A stretch of 64,000 bases of DNA from Allobosea sp. LC85 (GTDB taxonomy: Bacteria > Pseudomonadota > Alphaproteobacteria > Rhizobiales > Beijerinckiaceae): the NCBI RefSeq assembly GCF_000735605.1, contig NZ_JPKG01000027.1, positions 186,001 through 250,000 of the forward strand, in the 5' to 3' direction. Every line of letters starts with the position of its first letter. Position 1 is the stretch's first letter. Position numbers and translations under genes: made by a program. A model generated the notes under the pieces. That model was not told the origin of the DNA and made no database searches. It saw nothing but the letters and a program-made list of their open reading frames with translations. This document shows positions 16,238 to 24,893 of this stretch, in pieces.

Positions 16238-17598
16238 TTGGGGAATATCAGGGTGACCCGTGTCCCAGGGCGCTCTGTGCCCGGGGTGCGGGCGGCGATA
16301 TCCATGGTCGCCCGCATGCTGCGCAACAGGCTTGCAATGACCGTCTGGCCGAGCCCCTTGGCTTCGGCCCGGGGCGGCATTCCAACGCCGTCATCTTCGA
16401 TCGTCAGGATGAGGGTCGGCGCTTCCGCATCATCACCTCTGCCGAAGCGAATGACGACCCGCCCGGTCATGTTCCCCGGAAATGCATGCTTGATCGCGTT
16501 GGTGACGAGCTCGTTGACGATCACCACGAAGGAGACTGCGTCGCGCCCGGGCAGGCGGATCGAATCCATTTCGAGATCGATCGTGATCGGTCGACCTTCG
16601 GCCGCCTTGCCGATCTCGTCCAGCAGGTCCTCCATATAGGGGCGGGCGTCGATCTCGTCGGTCTCGATGTCGAGACGCAGCCGGCGCTGCCCGGCGGCGA
16701 TCGCCTGGATGCGCGATTGCGCCTCGGCGAGGGCCGTCTTGACCGCTGGCTCCCGCGTCTGCCGGCTCTGTACATTGAGCAGAGCGGAAACCATGGCGAG
16801 GTTGTTCCCGACGCGGTGGTTGACGTCGCGCAGCAGCGCCTCGATGCGCAATCGCTCGCCTTCGAGCTGCTGTGTGCGCTCGCCGACGATCCGTTCGAGT
16901 TCCGCATTGGTCATCGCGAGCGCTGCGGAGCGGCGCTGGCGGGCTCGCACTTGCAGCCACGCCGCGAATGCGAGACCGGCCAGTGCCACCACGATCCCGA
17001 TGCTGGCCCAGAGCCGCCGACGCTCCTCGCTGCGGCTTAAAGCGACGAGCTTGATGTTCTCGGCGAGCTGAATCTGCTGGATCGTCCCGCGCAGCTCTTC
17101 CATCGCCGCAATGCCATGGCCATCGCGGATAAGCGCCAGCGCTTCAGCCTGCCGGCCTTCGCGCGCAAGCGTCACGGTTGCGTCGAGTTCCTCGAACTTG
17201 CGGGCAATCTGGGCGCGGACCAGCGCCAACCGCTCGCTCTGCTGCTTGTTGTCGGAGACGAGACGCTCCAGCACCTCGAGATCGGAAGGAGCGGCGGCGC
17301 GCCCTGTGGTAAACGGGGCGAGGTAGGTTGCGGTACCCGTCAGCAGATAACCGCGCTGTCCGGTTTCAGCATCCCGGACATGCCCGAGCAGGCGTTCTGC
17401 CCGTTCGCGGATCTCGACCGAGTGAGCGACCTCGCGCGAGGTGTCGATCGCTTGCGAATTGATCCAGGCCGCCAGGATGATCGCAACGCCGACGACCGTG
17501 ATGGCGGCAATGGTCGTGGTCGCGGAGCGCAGCCGCCGGGCCAGCGTCGGCAATGGCGACAAAAGGATCGGGCCTTGCGGCCTTGCTTGGGCGGACAT
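16228..17598 (-). CDS. Sensor histidine kinase, CHASE3 plus HisKA_2 type
   Basis: The 456-residue membrane kinase has a first membrane segment at about 29-47, a CHASE3-like extracytoplasmic domain (ERAERLLGHVRDAETGQRGY, then YLLTGTATYLAPF), a second membrane segment near 200, a short coiled coil and the kinase core. The phosphoacceptor motif is DVNHRVGNNLAMV. The ATP-binding domain is intact, with VNELVTNAIKHAF and EDDGVGM boxes, in contrast to the sensor at 9712-11358. It could phosphorylate the nearby single-domain regulator, PhyR, or both. I prefer ATG 17598 to the GTG six bases upstream; neither has a clear ribosome-binding site. Confidence 0.9.
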   Translation of the reverse strand: MSAQARPQGPILLSPLPTLARRLRSATTTIAAITVVGVAIILAAWINSQAIDTSREVAHSVEIRERAERLLGHVRDAETGQRGYLLTGTATYLAPFTTGRAAAPSDLEVLERLVSDNKQQSERLALVRAQIARKFEELDATVTLAREGRQAEALALIRDGHGIAAMEELRGTIQQIQLAENIKLVALSRSEERRRLWASIGIVVALAGLAFAAWLQVRARQRRSAALAMTNAELERIVGERTQQLEGERLRIEALLRDVNHRVGNNLAMVSALLNVQSRQTREPAVKTALAEAQSRIQAIAAGQRRLRLDIETDEIDARPYMEDLLDEIGKAAEGRPITIDLEMDSIRLPGRDAVSFVVIVNELVTNAIKHAFPGNMTGRVVIRFGRGDDAEAPTLILTIEDDGVGMPPRAEAKGLGQTVIASLLRSMRATMDIAARTPGTERPGTRVTLIFPKRD

Positions 17599-17716
17599 GG
17601 GCACCGTGATAGCCGACCGAAGTCACAATCCCTATGTAAAAAGACAGGATTCGTCCATGCTCGGCGGCGCACAGCGCCTATGAGGCCGCCGCGAGCGGAC
17701 TCGGGTAGCGAGGGTC

Positions 17717-18142
17717 TCAGCTCTCTCCGTCGGGTCCGCCGTCCCCCTTGAAGAGCTGACGTCCGAGGATCGCGCCCAGGATCACCACGCCGCCGACGAG
17801 AGCGGCGCTCCACTTCTTGCGAGAGGTCAGCAGCGAGGCGGCGATCGGGGCTGCGGCCAGAGCAGTTGCAGCGAGCGGTGGGGCCGGCCGGCGACGGCTG
17901 CTGATGAAGGCCGCGATCGCGAAGATCAGCAGACCGGCAATGACAAGCCCGCCTGCGATGATCAGGCTCGCCTGGACCTTGCCGTAAAGCTGCTCCAGCA
18001 CCGCATGCAGGGCGCCGAGTGCAAAGCCGGCGGCGCAGATCATCAGCAGGGCCGCTAGCCCGTACAGGCCGTAGACGACGATATTACGCTTCACCCTGCC
18101 GCGGATTTCCGACGCCAGAAGCGCTCCCAGCCCCCCAATCAT
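17717..18142 (-). CDS. Phage-holin-like (holin superfamily III) membrane protein
   Basis: The 141-residue protein begins MIGGLGALLASEIRGRVKR. It has three hydrophobic segments (about 22-45, 58-80 and 115-130) with a basic loop SSRRRPAPP between. This is the usual form of holin_3_6-type proteins that are encoded next to DUF883 proteins in alphaproteobacteria; the name reflects fold similarity and no prophage is present. The start at 18142 lies 4 bases after the stop of the DUF883 gene, so the two form an operon under the EcfG promoter at 18571. Confidence 0.75.
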   Translation of the reverse strand: MIGGLGALLASEIRGRVKRNIVVYGLYGLAALLMICAAGFALGALHAVLEQLYGKVQASLIIAGGLVIAGLLIFAIAAFISSRRRPAPPLAATALAAAPIAASLLTSRKKWSAALVGGVVILGAILGRQLFKGDGGPDGES

Positions 18143-18146
18143 GATT

Positions 18147-18509
18147 TCAGCGGGCCGAAAGGAAGCCGACGAACAGTCCGACAGCCGCGGCGACGCCAAG
18201 CGCGCGCAACGGGCGCTCCTGAATTTCCGCGACGATCAGGCGCTGCAGCTCTGTCGCCTGCTCCTTGGCGACGTCGACCATCTTGTCGGTATCGACGCCG
18301 ACCGCCCTGAGCTTGTCGCTGACCGTGGCAGCGAGATCCTCGGCACTCCGCGACAGGCTCTCCTGGGTATTCTCGGCTTCGGAGCGGATGCGGCGGCCCG
18401 CCGTGGCTGCGCGCTTGGCGATGCCGTCGGCACCGGCTGCGATCTCATCCCCGGCGCTCTTGACGGAAGTCTCCGCCTGACGCTTCGCGGAAGTGGGCGT
18501 CTTGGCCAT
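18147..18509 (-). CDS. DUF883/ElaB-like membrane-anchored protein
   Basis: The 120-residue protein has a long polar alpha-helical body (residues 5-95, rich in Ala, Glu, Lys and Arg, coiled-coil-like) and ends with the family tail ERPLRALGVAAAVGLFVGFL, a single C-terminal membrane helix. E. coli relatives (ElaB, YqjD) are stationary-phase proteins that bind ribosomes at the inner membrane. A perfect EcfG promoter lies about 60 bases upstream, which agrees with a stress role. Confidence 0.82.
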   Translation of the reverse strand: MAKTPTSAKRQAETSVKSAGDEIAAGADGIAKRAATAGRRIRSEAENTQESLSRSAEDLAATVSDKLRAVGVDTDKMVDVAKEQATELQRLIVAEIQERPLRALGVAAAVGLFVGFLSAR

Positions 18510-18570
18510 GTCTGTCGTTCCCTGTGTCTGGAAAACCGGGTCAGTCGAGAAATCGACGCGTCATGGTGGC

Positions 18571-18595
18571 AACGCGCCATTATCGCTCCGGTTCC
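18571..18595 (-). promoter_or_regulatory. EcfG-type promoter of the DUF883-holin operon
   Basis: Minus strand GGAAC at 18595-18591, a 16-base spacer and CGTT at 18574-18571, 61 bases upstream of ATG 18509. Perfect match. Confidence 0.8.
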
Positions 18596-18623
18596 GCGAG
18601 CTGCTCGGTGACCAGCTCGGCCG

Positions 18624-19757
18624 TTAAGCCGGTTTGGTCTCGTCGCCGGCTTCGTCAAGCTGCGCCTTGCGATACCGCGCGAACTCCTCTTGCGCCACCA
18701 TGGCAACGAGCAGGATCGGAGTCGAGAGCACCGCGCCGACCGGCCCCCAGAGCCAGAGCCAGAAGATGAAGCCGATGAAGACCAGGAAGGGCGACACCGT
18801 CAGCTTGCCGCCAACGAAGATCGGCGTGATCGCATTCCCTTCGAGAAGATGGAGCACATAATAGGCGGCCGCCGGCCAGACTGCGATGAGGAGCGATGGC
18901 GCATCGAGCAATGCGCCGGCAAACAGCATCACCGTGACGATGATCGGACCAATGAAGGCGAGATAGTTGAGGAGGAAGGCAAGTGCGCCCCAGAACACCG
19001 GGAAGGGAAGCCCCGCGAGCCAGGCGATCGCCATCGAGGCCAGGCCCATGCCGAGGTTGATCAGCGTGACAAGGCCGAAATAGCGGGCCACCCGCACTTC
19101 GATCTCCTCGAAGAAGGATCCGGCGGATCGGCGTGCGCCATGGCCGAGGCAGAGCCTGAGAACGCGCGCCTTGAAATGTCGGCGTGTCGCCAGCCAGAAA
19201 TACACCGTCGCCACGAAGATCAGCAGCCCGCCGGCAGCAGTGGAGGAACCGAGCGCGATGTCGAAGAGCGGGTTGCCTTGTGAGACGTTCAGTTCAACGC
19301 CGCTCTTGCCGGAGAGACTGGCTGCCGTCTTCTTGAATTCGTCCATGAAGACAAGAACGCCGGCGAGCTTTGAGCGCAGCCCGGCCAGCATGGCCGGGAA
19401 CTGATCGATCCAGGTTGCGATCGGCACCGCCAGCACGGTCAGAGAACCCAGCAGCAGCAGCACGCCGACAAGGACCACGAGGAAGGCCGCCAAGAGCTGC
19501 GGCACGCCATGGCGCACCAGCCAGTCGACGACCGGGCCGAGCACAAGGCCGAAGATCACTCCCGCAGTGACCGGCAGGGCGATGACCTTGGTGATGGAGA
19601 GTGCCGCGGTGGCCAGGATCACGAAAATGCCGACGATGGCATAACGCAGGATCAGGTCATGCTCATGAGGCGTGACGCTGCGGCCATTGTCTTCCTCGAC
19701 GACCTCAGGCTCCGCCATGTAGCGCGGAAAAGGCCTCCAGGCCGAGTTGCTGAGCAT
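18624..19757 (-). CDS. AI-2E/PerM family transporter
   Basis: The 377-residue inner-membrane protein has about eight hydrophobic segments. They are arranged in the usual way: a block near residues 40-100, a central soluble stretch (FDIALGSSTAAGG), then a long membrane half ending in the motif FVGGKLTVSPFLVFIGFIFW followed by LWGPVGAVLSTPILLV. PerM-family proteins export small molecules or ions (AI-2 for E. coli TqsA, Na+/H+ for others); the substrate is not readable. ATG 19757 has GGGGGAAG at good spacing, so I prefer it to 19787. An EcfG-type motif lies at 19799-19824. Confidence 0.82.
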   Translation of the reverse strand: MLSNSAWRPFPRYMAEPEVVEEDNGRSVTPHEHDLILRYAIVGIFVILATAALSITKVIALPVTAGVIFGLVLGPVVDWLVRHGVPQLLAAFLVVLVGVLLLLGSLTVLAVPIATWIDQFPAMLAGLRSKLAGVLVFMDEFKKTAASLSGKSGVELNVSQGNPLFDIALGSSTAAGGLLIFVATVYFWLATRRHFKARVLRLCLGHGARRSAGSFFEEIEVRVARYFGLVTLINLGMGLASMAIAWLAGLPFPVFWGALAFLLNYLAFIGPIIVTVMLFAGALLDAPSLLIAVWPAAAYYVLHLLEGNAITPIFVGGKLTVSPFLVFIGFIFWLWLWGPVGAVLSTPILLVAMVAQEEFARYRKAQLDEAGDETKPA

Positions 19758-19798
19758 GTAGCGCTTCCCCCCGCGCCCCCAAGGCACGACGGAACGAT

Positions 19799-19824
19799 AA
19801 CGTCACTGCGGCCGCTCTGGTTCC
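19799..19824 (-). promoter_or_regulatory. EcfG-type promoter of the AI-2E transporter gene
   Basis: Minus strand GGAAC at 19824-19820, a 17-base spacer and CGTT at 19802-19799. It is 42 bases upstream of ATG 19757; it would exclude the alternative start at 19787. Confidence 0.6.
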
Positions 19825-19843
19825 GGTTCGGTTGTGCCGGTGC

Positions 19844-22800
19844 TCAGTGTGCTTCGTCCCAGTTGCCGGCTGCGCGGGCATCGACCTGGAGTGGCACCCG
19901 CAATTGCACCGCCGGGTGCGGCGCCTCGACCATCACCTTGGTGATCACCGGCAGGGTCGCCTCGACCTGAGCGTCTGGCACCTCGAAGACGAGTTCGTCG
20001 TGCACCTGCAGCAGCATGCGGGCGTCGAGCCTGGCCTCAGTCAGCGCCCCTTCCATCCGGATCATGGCGCGGCGGATGATGTCGGCAGCTGAGCCCTGGA
20101 TCGGTGCGTTGATCGCCTGCCGCTCGACGAAGGCGCGCTCGGATGGGTTCTTCGAGGCGACGGCCGGGAAATGGCAGACGCGGCCGAAGATCGTGGTGAC
20201 ATGGCCGTTCGCCCTGACCGTCGTCTTGGTCTGATCCATATAGTCGCGGATGCCTGGGAAGCGCTCGAAATACTTGCGGATATAGGCGCCCGCCTCCTCG
20301 CGCCCGATGCCGAGCTGATTGGCGAGGCCGAAGGCCGAGATGCCGTAGATGATGCCGAAATTGATGGCCTTGGCGCGGCGGCGCACCTCGCTCGGCATGC
20401 CTGCGACCGGCACGCCAAACATTTCCGACGCGGTCATGGCGTGGATGTCGATGCCGTCGGCAAAAGCCTGCCGGAGCTGCGGGATGTCGGCGATATGGGC
20501 GAGAAGGCGCAGTTCGATCTGGCTATAATCGGCCGAGATCAGTTTGTGACCCCTCTCCGGAATGAAGGCGGTGCGGATCTTGCGGCCGGCCTCGGTGCGG
20601 ATCGGGATGTTCTGCAGATTGGGCTCCGAGGAGGAGAGCCGACCCGTCGTCGTCGCGGCCAGGGCATAGGACGTGTGCACCCGGTTGGTCGCCGGGTTCA
20701 CGTAGGCTGGCAGTGAATCGGTATAGGTTGATTTCAGCTTGGCGAGCTGGCGCCATTCCAGGATCTTCGACGGCAGCGGATGGCCCTGCTCCGCGAGATC
20801 TTCCAACACGCCGGCGCCCGTCGCCCATTGCCCCGTCGCGGTCTTCTTGGCGCCCGCGAGGCCCATCTTGCCGAACAGAATGTCGCCGAGCTGCTTCGGG
20901 CTGCCGATCGTGAACTTCTCGCCGGCGAGTTCGTAGATCTCGTCCTCGAGGCGCGCGAGCCCTTGTGCGAAATCACCCGAGAGCCGCGACAGGATCTGAC
21001 GGTCGATGGCGATGCCGCGGCTTTCCATGCGTGCGAGCACGGCGACCAGCGGGCGCTCGAGTGTCTCGTAGACCGTGATCTTGCTCTCGGCCGTCAGCCG
21101 CGGCCTCAGCGTGCGCCAGAGCCGCAAGGTGACGTCGGCATCTTCTGCAGCATAGGCGGTCGCCTTCTCCAGATCGACCTTGTCGAAAGTCACCTGCGCC
21201 TTGCCGGTGCCCGCGACCTGCGAATAGGGGATGGTCTCGTGGCCCAGATGCAGCTCCGAGAGCTTGTCCATGCCATGGCTGTTATTGCCGGCATCGAGCG
21301 CATAGGAGATCAGCATCGTGTCCTCGATCGGGGACATTGCGAGCCCATGACGCTGCAGGACGAGAAGGTCGTATTTCAGGTTCTGACCGATCTTCAGCAC
21401 GCCGGCATCGGCTAGCAGCGGCTTCAGCGCCGCGATTGCGTCGGTGAGCGGAATCTGGCCATCCAGCATGCCGCCGCCGAACAGGTCGGTGCCGCCGCGA
21501 TGCTGCAACGGGACATAGCAGGCCCGGCCGGGCGCGACGGCGAGCGAGATGCCGACGAGATCGGCCTGCATCGCATCGAGCGAGTTCGTTTCAGTGTCGA
21601 GCGCGACCTGGCCGGCCTCATAGGACCAGGCGATCCAGCGCTGGAGATCGGCGAGCGTGCGCACACATTCATAGGTCGAGCGGTCGATCGGCTGCTTCGC
21701 GACCTCGTCGCGCCGCTGCGCCACGAGATCGGCCGGCTTCATCCAGCCATCCGCAACGGCTGCTCGGGCGGCTGGTGCCTGTCCTGAGCCCGGAACAGCG
21801 GCCGTTCCGCCGGTCGTGGCAGCGATGGCGTCACCGGCCGGTGCATCCGTGCCGGCGTAGAGCGCCTTGAGTTCGGCTGCGCGCGATCCACCCGGCGCCA
21901 GCGCCGGGTCAGGGTCGACCGCTGCGACATCGACCTCGTAGGCCTCGGCAACGCGCTTCGTGATCGTGGTGAATTCCATGGCCTTGAGGAAGGCGACGAG
22001 CCTGGCCGGATCGGGCTGGCTCAGTGTCAGGTCGGCAAGCGGCGTCTCGACCGCGACATCGTCGACCAGAGTGACGAGCTTGTGCGAGATGCGGACCTTC
22101 TCGACCACGTCGGGGTTGGTCAGCGTCTCCCGGCGCTTCGGCTGCTTGATCTCGCCGGCGCGCGCCAGCAGCGTCTCGAGATCGCCGAACTCGCCGATGA
22201 GCTGGGCAGCGGTCTTGATGCCGATGCCGGGCGCGCCCGGCACATTGTCGGTCGCATCGCCGGCAAGCGCCTGCACGTCGACGACCTTGTCGGGCGTCAC
22301 GCCGAAATACTCGACCACCTCGGGCTCGCCGATCTTGCGCTCGGCACGAAAGCCCTTGCCCTTGGAGGCATCCCCGGAGGCAGGATCGTACATGGCGACG
22401 CCCGGCCGGACGAGCTGCATCAGATCCTTGTCGGCCGAGACGATCAGCACGTCGGCGCCGGCCTCGCGCGCCTGTTTTGCATAGGTCGCGATCAGATCGT
22501 CGGCCTCGTAGACATCCTGCTCGACCGGGATCAGGCCAAAGGCACGCACCGCCTCGCGCATCAGCGGGAATTGCGGGATCAGGTCAGCCGGAGGCTCGGA
22601 GCGGTTGCCCTTGTAGGCCGGGTAGAGCGCCTTGCGGAACGAGTTCTCGGTCTTGTCGAAGACGATGGCGAGGTGGGTCGGCTTCACGCCGAGCACGCCC
22701 TCGCGCACGAACTGGAAGAGCTTGGTCGCAAACAGCCTGACCGCGCCGGAGGGTAGCCCATCCGAGCGCGAAAGATACTTCCGGTCCTGATTGATCGACT

Positions 22801-22885
22801 GGAAATAGGCGCGGAAGATGAAGTTGGAGCCGTCGACGAGAAAGAGATGGTCGCCGGGCTTGAGGTCTGGTGCGGTCGTGCTCAT
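19844..22885 (-). CDS. polA: DNA polymerase I
   Basis: The 1013-residue repair and Okazaki-fragment polymerase has an N-terminal 5'-3' exonuclease ([15 protein letters not shown], then [11 protein letters not shown] and [11 protein letters not shown]). The 3'-5' proofreading domain has intact motifs: DTET, QNLKYD and YAAEDAD. The polymerase domain has motif [15 protein letters not shown], motif [15 protein letters not shown] and motif [11 protein letters not shown]. It is longer than the 928 residues of E. coli because of a variable linker around residues 330-390. ATG 22885 starts at the conserved region; the frame runs on to 22963 without family similarity. Confidence 0.97.
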   Translation of the reverse strand: MSTTAPDLKPGDHLFLVDGSNFIFRAYFQSINQDRKYLSRSDGLPSGAVRLFATKLFQFVREGVLGVKPTHLAIVFDKTENSFRKALYPAYKGNRSEPPADLIPQFPLMREAVRAFGLIPVEQDVYEADDLIATYAKQAREAGADVLIVSADKDLMQLVRPGVAMYDPASGDASKGKGFRAERKIGEPEVVEYFGVTPDKVVDVQALAGDATDNVPGAPGIGIKTAAQLIGEFGDLETLLARAGEIKQPKRRETLTNPDVVEKVRISHKLVTLVDDVAVETPLADLTLSQPDPARLVAFLKAMEFTTITKRVAEAYEVDVAAVDPDPALAPGGSRAAELKALYAGTDAPAGDAIAATTGGTAAVPGSGQAPAARAAVADGWMKPADLVAQRRDEVAKQPIDRSTYECVRTLADLQRWIAWSYEAGQVALDTETNSLDAMQADLVGISLAVAPGRACYVPLQHRGGTDLFGGGMLDGQIPLTDAIAALKPLLADAGVLKIGQNLKYDLLVLQRHGLAMSPIEDTMLISYALDAGNNSHGMDKLSELHLGHETIPYSQVAGTGKAQVTFDKVDLEKATAYAAEDADVTLRLWRTLRPRLTAESKITVYETLERPLVAVLARMESRGIAIDRQILSRLSGDFAQGLARLEDEIYELAGEKFTIGSPKQLGDILFGKMGLAGAKKTATGQWATGAGVLEDLAEQGHPLPSKILEWRQLAKLKSTYTDSLPAYVNPATNRVHTSYALAATTTGRLSSSEPNLQNIPIRTEAGRKIRTAFIPERGHKLISADYSQIELRLLAHIADIPQLRQAFADGIDIHAMTASEMFGVPVAGMPSEVRRRAKAINFGIIYGISAFGLANQLGIGREEAGAYIRKYFERFPGIRDYMDQTKTTVRANGHVTTIFGRVCHFPAVASKNPSERAFVERQAINAPIQGSAADIIRRAMIRMEGALTEARLDARMLLQVHDELVFEVPDAQVEATLPVITKVMVEAPHPAVQLRVPLQVDARAAGNWDEAH

Positions 22886-22980
22886 GGCGCGGACCTTATG
22901 CGGGGCGCGCGGCCGGGTCCATTGCATCCGGGGCGCGATTCGCAGCAAGCTGCGCCAAAACACGTCAGGAGCGAAACGTC

Positions 22981-23646
22981 ATGAGTCCCTACGTCACCAT
23001 GCCTCTGGTTTTCGAGGGTGTTCCCGAGGATCAGATGCAGGGGCGCGCCGAGGCCTTCCTCGCCCGCATGCGCAAGCGCCGCACGGTGCGCGACTATTCG
23101 CAGCGGCCGGTGCCACGCGAACTGATCGAGATGGCGGTTCGCGTTGCCGGAACCGCTCCGTCCGGCGCGAACCAGCAGCCCTGGACCTTCGTCTGCATCT
23201 CCGATCCCGAGCGCAAGAGGCTGATCCGCGAGGGAGCGGAAGAGGAAGAGCGCGCCTTCTATGCCGGTCGTGCCGGCGAGGAGTGGCTCGATGCGCTTTC
23301 TCATCTTGGCACCGACGACAACAAGCCCTTCCTCGAAAAGGCGCCCTGGTTGATCGCGATCTTTGCGCAACGCTGGGGCTATGATGCGCAGGGCCGCAAG
23401 GTGAAGCACTATTACGTTCCGGAATCGGTCGGCATCGCGACCGGCTTCCTGATTGCGGCGCTGCACGATGCCGGGCTCGCGACCCTGACCCATACGCCGG
23501 CGCCGATGAATTTCCTGAACGAGATTTGCGGGCGGCCCGACAACGAGAAGGCGCTGATCCTGCTCGTCGTCGGCTATCCCGCCGACGATTGCGTCGTTCC
23601 CGCGATCGGCAAGAAGCCGCTGGAGGAGATCGCGAGTTTCCTGTGA
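22981..23646 (+). CDS. Iodotyrosine-deiodinase-like nitroreductase
   Basis: The 221-residue FMN-dependent nitroreductase-fold protein reads along its whole length like iodotyrosine deiodinase: [28 protein letters not shown], the EEEERAFY lid, [19 protein letters not shown] and [12 protein letters not shown]. The three lid residues that hold iodotyrosine in human IYD (Glu157, Tyr161, Lys182) correspond here to Glu90, Tyr94 and Lys115 with identical spacing. The bacterial role is unknown; dehalogenation of halotyrosines or of related phenols is the obvious hypothesis. It is a single gene, divergent from polA. Confidence 0.82.
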   Translation: MSPYVTMPLVFEGVPEDQMQGRAEAFLARMRKRRTVRDYSQRPVPRELIEMAVRVAGTAPSGANQQPWTFVCISDPERKRLIREGAEEEERAFYAGRAGEEWLDALSHLGTDDNKPFLEKAPWLIAIFAQRWGYDAQGRKVKHYYVPESVGIATGFLIAALHDAGLATLTHTPAPMNFLNEICGRPDNEKALILLVVGYPADDCVVPAIGKKPLEEIASFL

Positions 23647-23781
23647 GGGCGGCGGACCTTGATGCTGGCGACTTCGGCGAGCATCAAGGCCCTGAACACG
23701 GGCCTCGACCGGCGAGGACGTGCATGGTCGGGGCAAGCCTGGCCATGACGGGACATGGCTCGGCCCAAAGCCTCCGGCAGC

Positions 23782-24720
23782 TTATGCGGTGATTGCGTCG
23801 ATCTCTGCCAGCTCCTCGGCGTTGAGCTTCCAGCCCGCAGCCTTCACATTGGCTTCGATCTGCTCGGGCCTGGTGGCGCCCGCGATCACGCTGGAAACGA
23901 CCGGCTGAGCCGCCAGCCAGGAGAAGGCCAGCTCGACCATCGTCTTGCCGTGCTTCTCGCAGAAGGCGGAGAGCTTCTCGGTCTTCTGCCAGTTCGCCTC
24001 GGTCAGGACCTCGTTGGCGCGCTGGGCCTCACGCGTCATGCGCGCGCCGTCCGGCATCGGCTGATTGCGCTTGTACTTGCCGGTAAGCAGGCCATTGGCG
24101 AGCGGGAAATACGGCAAGAGCCCCATGCCAAAATGACGTGCCGCCGGAATCAGCTCCTTTTCCGCGCCGCGGACCAGCAGGCTGTATTCATCTTGGCAGG
24201 AGGCAAAGCCTTCGATGCCATGGTTGCGTGCCGTCCAGTAGGCATCGGCGACCTGCCAGCTCGGCAGATTCGAGCAGCCGATATAGCGCACCTTGCCCTG
24301 CCGGATCAGGTCCTCGAGCGTACGCAGCGTCTCCTCGATGGGGGTCAGCGGGTCCGGCCGGTGGATCTGGTAGAGGTCGATCCAGTCCGTCTTCAGCCGC
24401 TTCAGCGAGGCCTCGACGGCCTCCACGATATAGCGCCGGGAGCCGCCCTTCTTGATGCCCTCGGCATCCATGTCCATGCCGAACTTGGTCGCCAGCACGA
24501 TGTCCTTGCGGCGCGCTCCGAGGAGTTCGCCGAGAGCCGTCTCCGAGCCGCCCCGGGCGCCATAGATGTCGGCGGTGTCGAACAGGGTGATGCCGCTCTC
24601 GATCGCCTTGTCGACGACCTTGCGGGCCGCCTCGAGATCGATCCGGCCGCCGAAATTGTTGCAGCCGAGGCCGACGAGCGAAACGCGCAGGCCGGTATGG
24701 CCGAGATTGCGGGTAAGCAT
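23782..24720 (-). CDS. Aldo/keto reductase
   Basis: The 312-residue NADPH-dependent oxidoreductase of the AKR (beta/alpha)8 fold has the catalytic tetrad visible: Asp and Tyr in LFDTADIYG, Lys in LATKFGM and His in YQIHRPDP. The C-terminal cofactor region is VIAGATRPEQIEANV. It resembles the YghZ/Tas-like potassium-channel-beta group. Start ATG 24720 has GGGAGG upstream; the frame continues to 24762 without support. Substrate unknown. Confidence 0.9.
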   Translation of the reverse strand: MLTRNLGHTGLRVSLVGLGCNNFGGRIDLEAARKVVDKAIESGITLFDTADIYGARGGSETALGELLGARRKDIVLATKFGMDMDAEGIKKGGSRRYIVEAVEASLKRLKTDWIDLYQIHRPDPLTPIEETLRTLEDLIRQGKVRYIGCSNLPSWQVADAYWTARNHGIEGFASCQDEYSLLVRGAEKELIPAARHFGMGLLPYFPLANGLLTGKYKRNQPMPDGARMTREAQRANEVLTEANWQKTEKLSAFCEKHGKTMVELAFSWLAAQPVVSSVIAGATRPEQIEANVKAAGWKLNAEELAEIDAITA

Positions 24721-24852
24721 GATGTGATCCTCCCAGAGAGGGCGGCAGAGGATCAGAGCCAAGGCGAGGTGGCAATCGCCGCTATCGTCATTCGCGGGCT
24801 GCGCGAGGCGCAGGTTCGAAGAGGTCCACGAATGCCAGGCCGTTCACAACGA

Positions 24853-24881
24853 AAAATGGCCGGGCGAGGGGCCCGGCCATC
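24853..24881 (-). terminator. Rho-independent terminator of typA
   Basis: On the minus strand a 9-bp GC-rich stem (ATGGCCGGG / CCCGGCCAT, 24881-24857) is followed by TTTTT, starting 13 bases after the typA stop. Confidence 0.9.
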
Positions 24882-24893
24882 GTGCAGTAGCCG

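Noticed and set aside
17717-18142. Prophage remnant suggested by the holin-like protein
   Set aside because: No other phage gene is near; this family is a regular chromosomal companion of DUF883 proteins.
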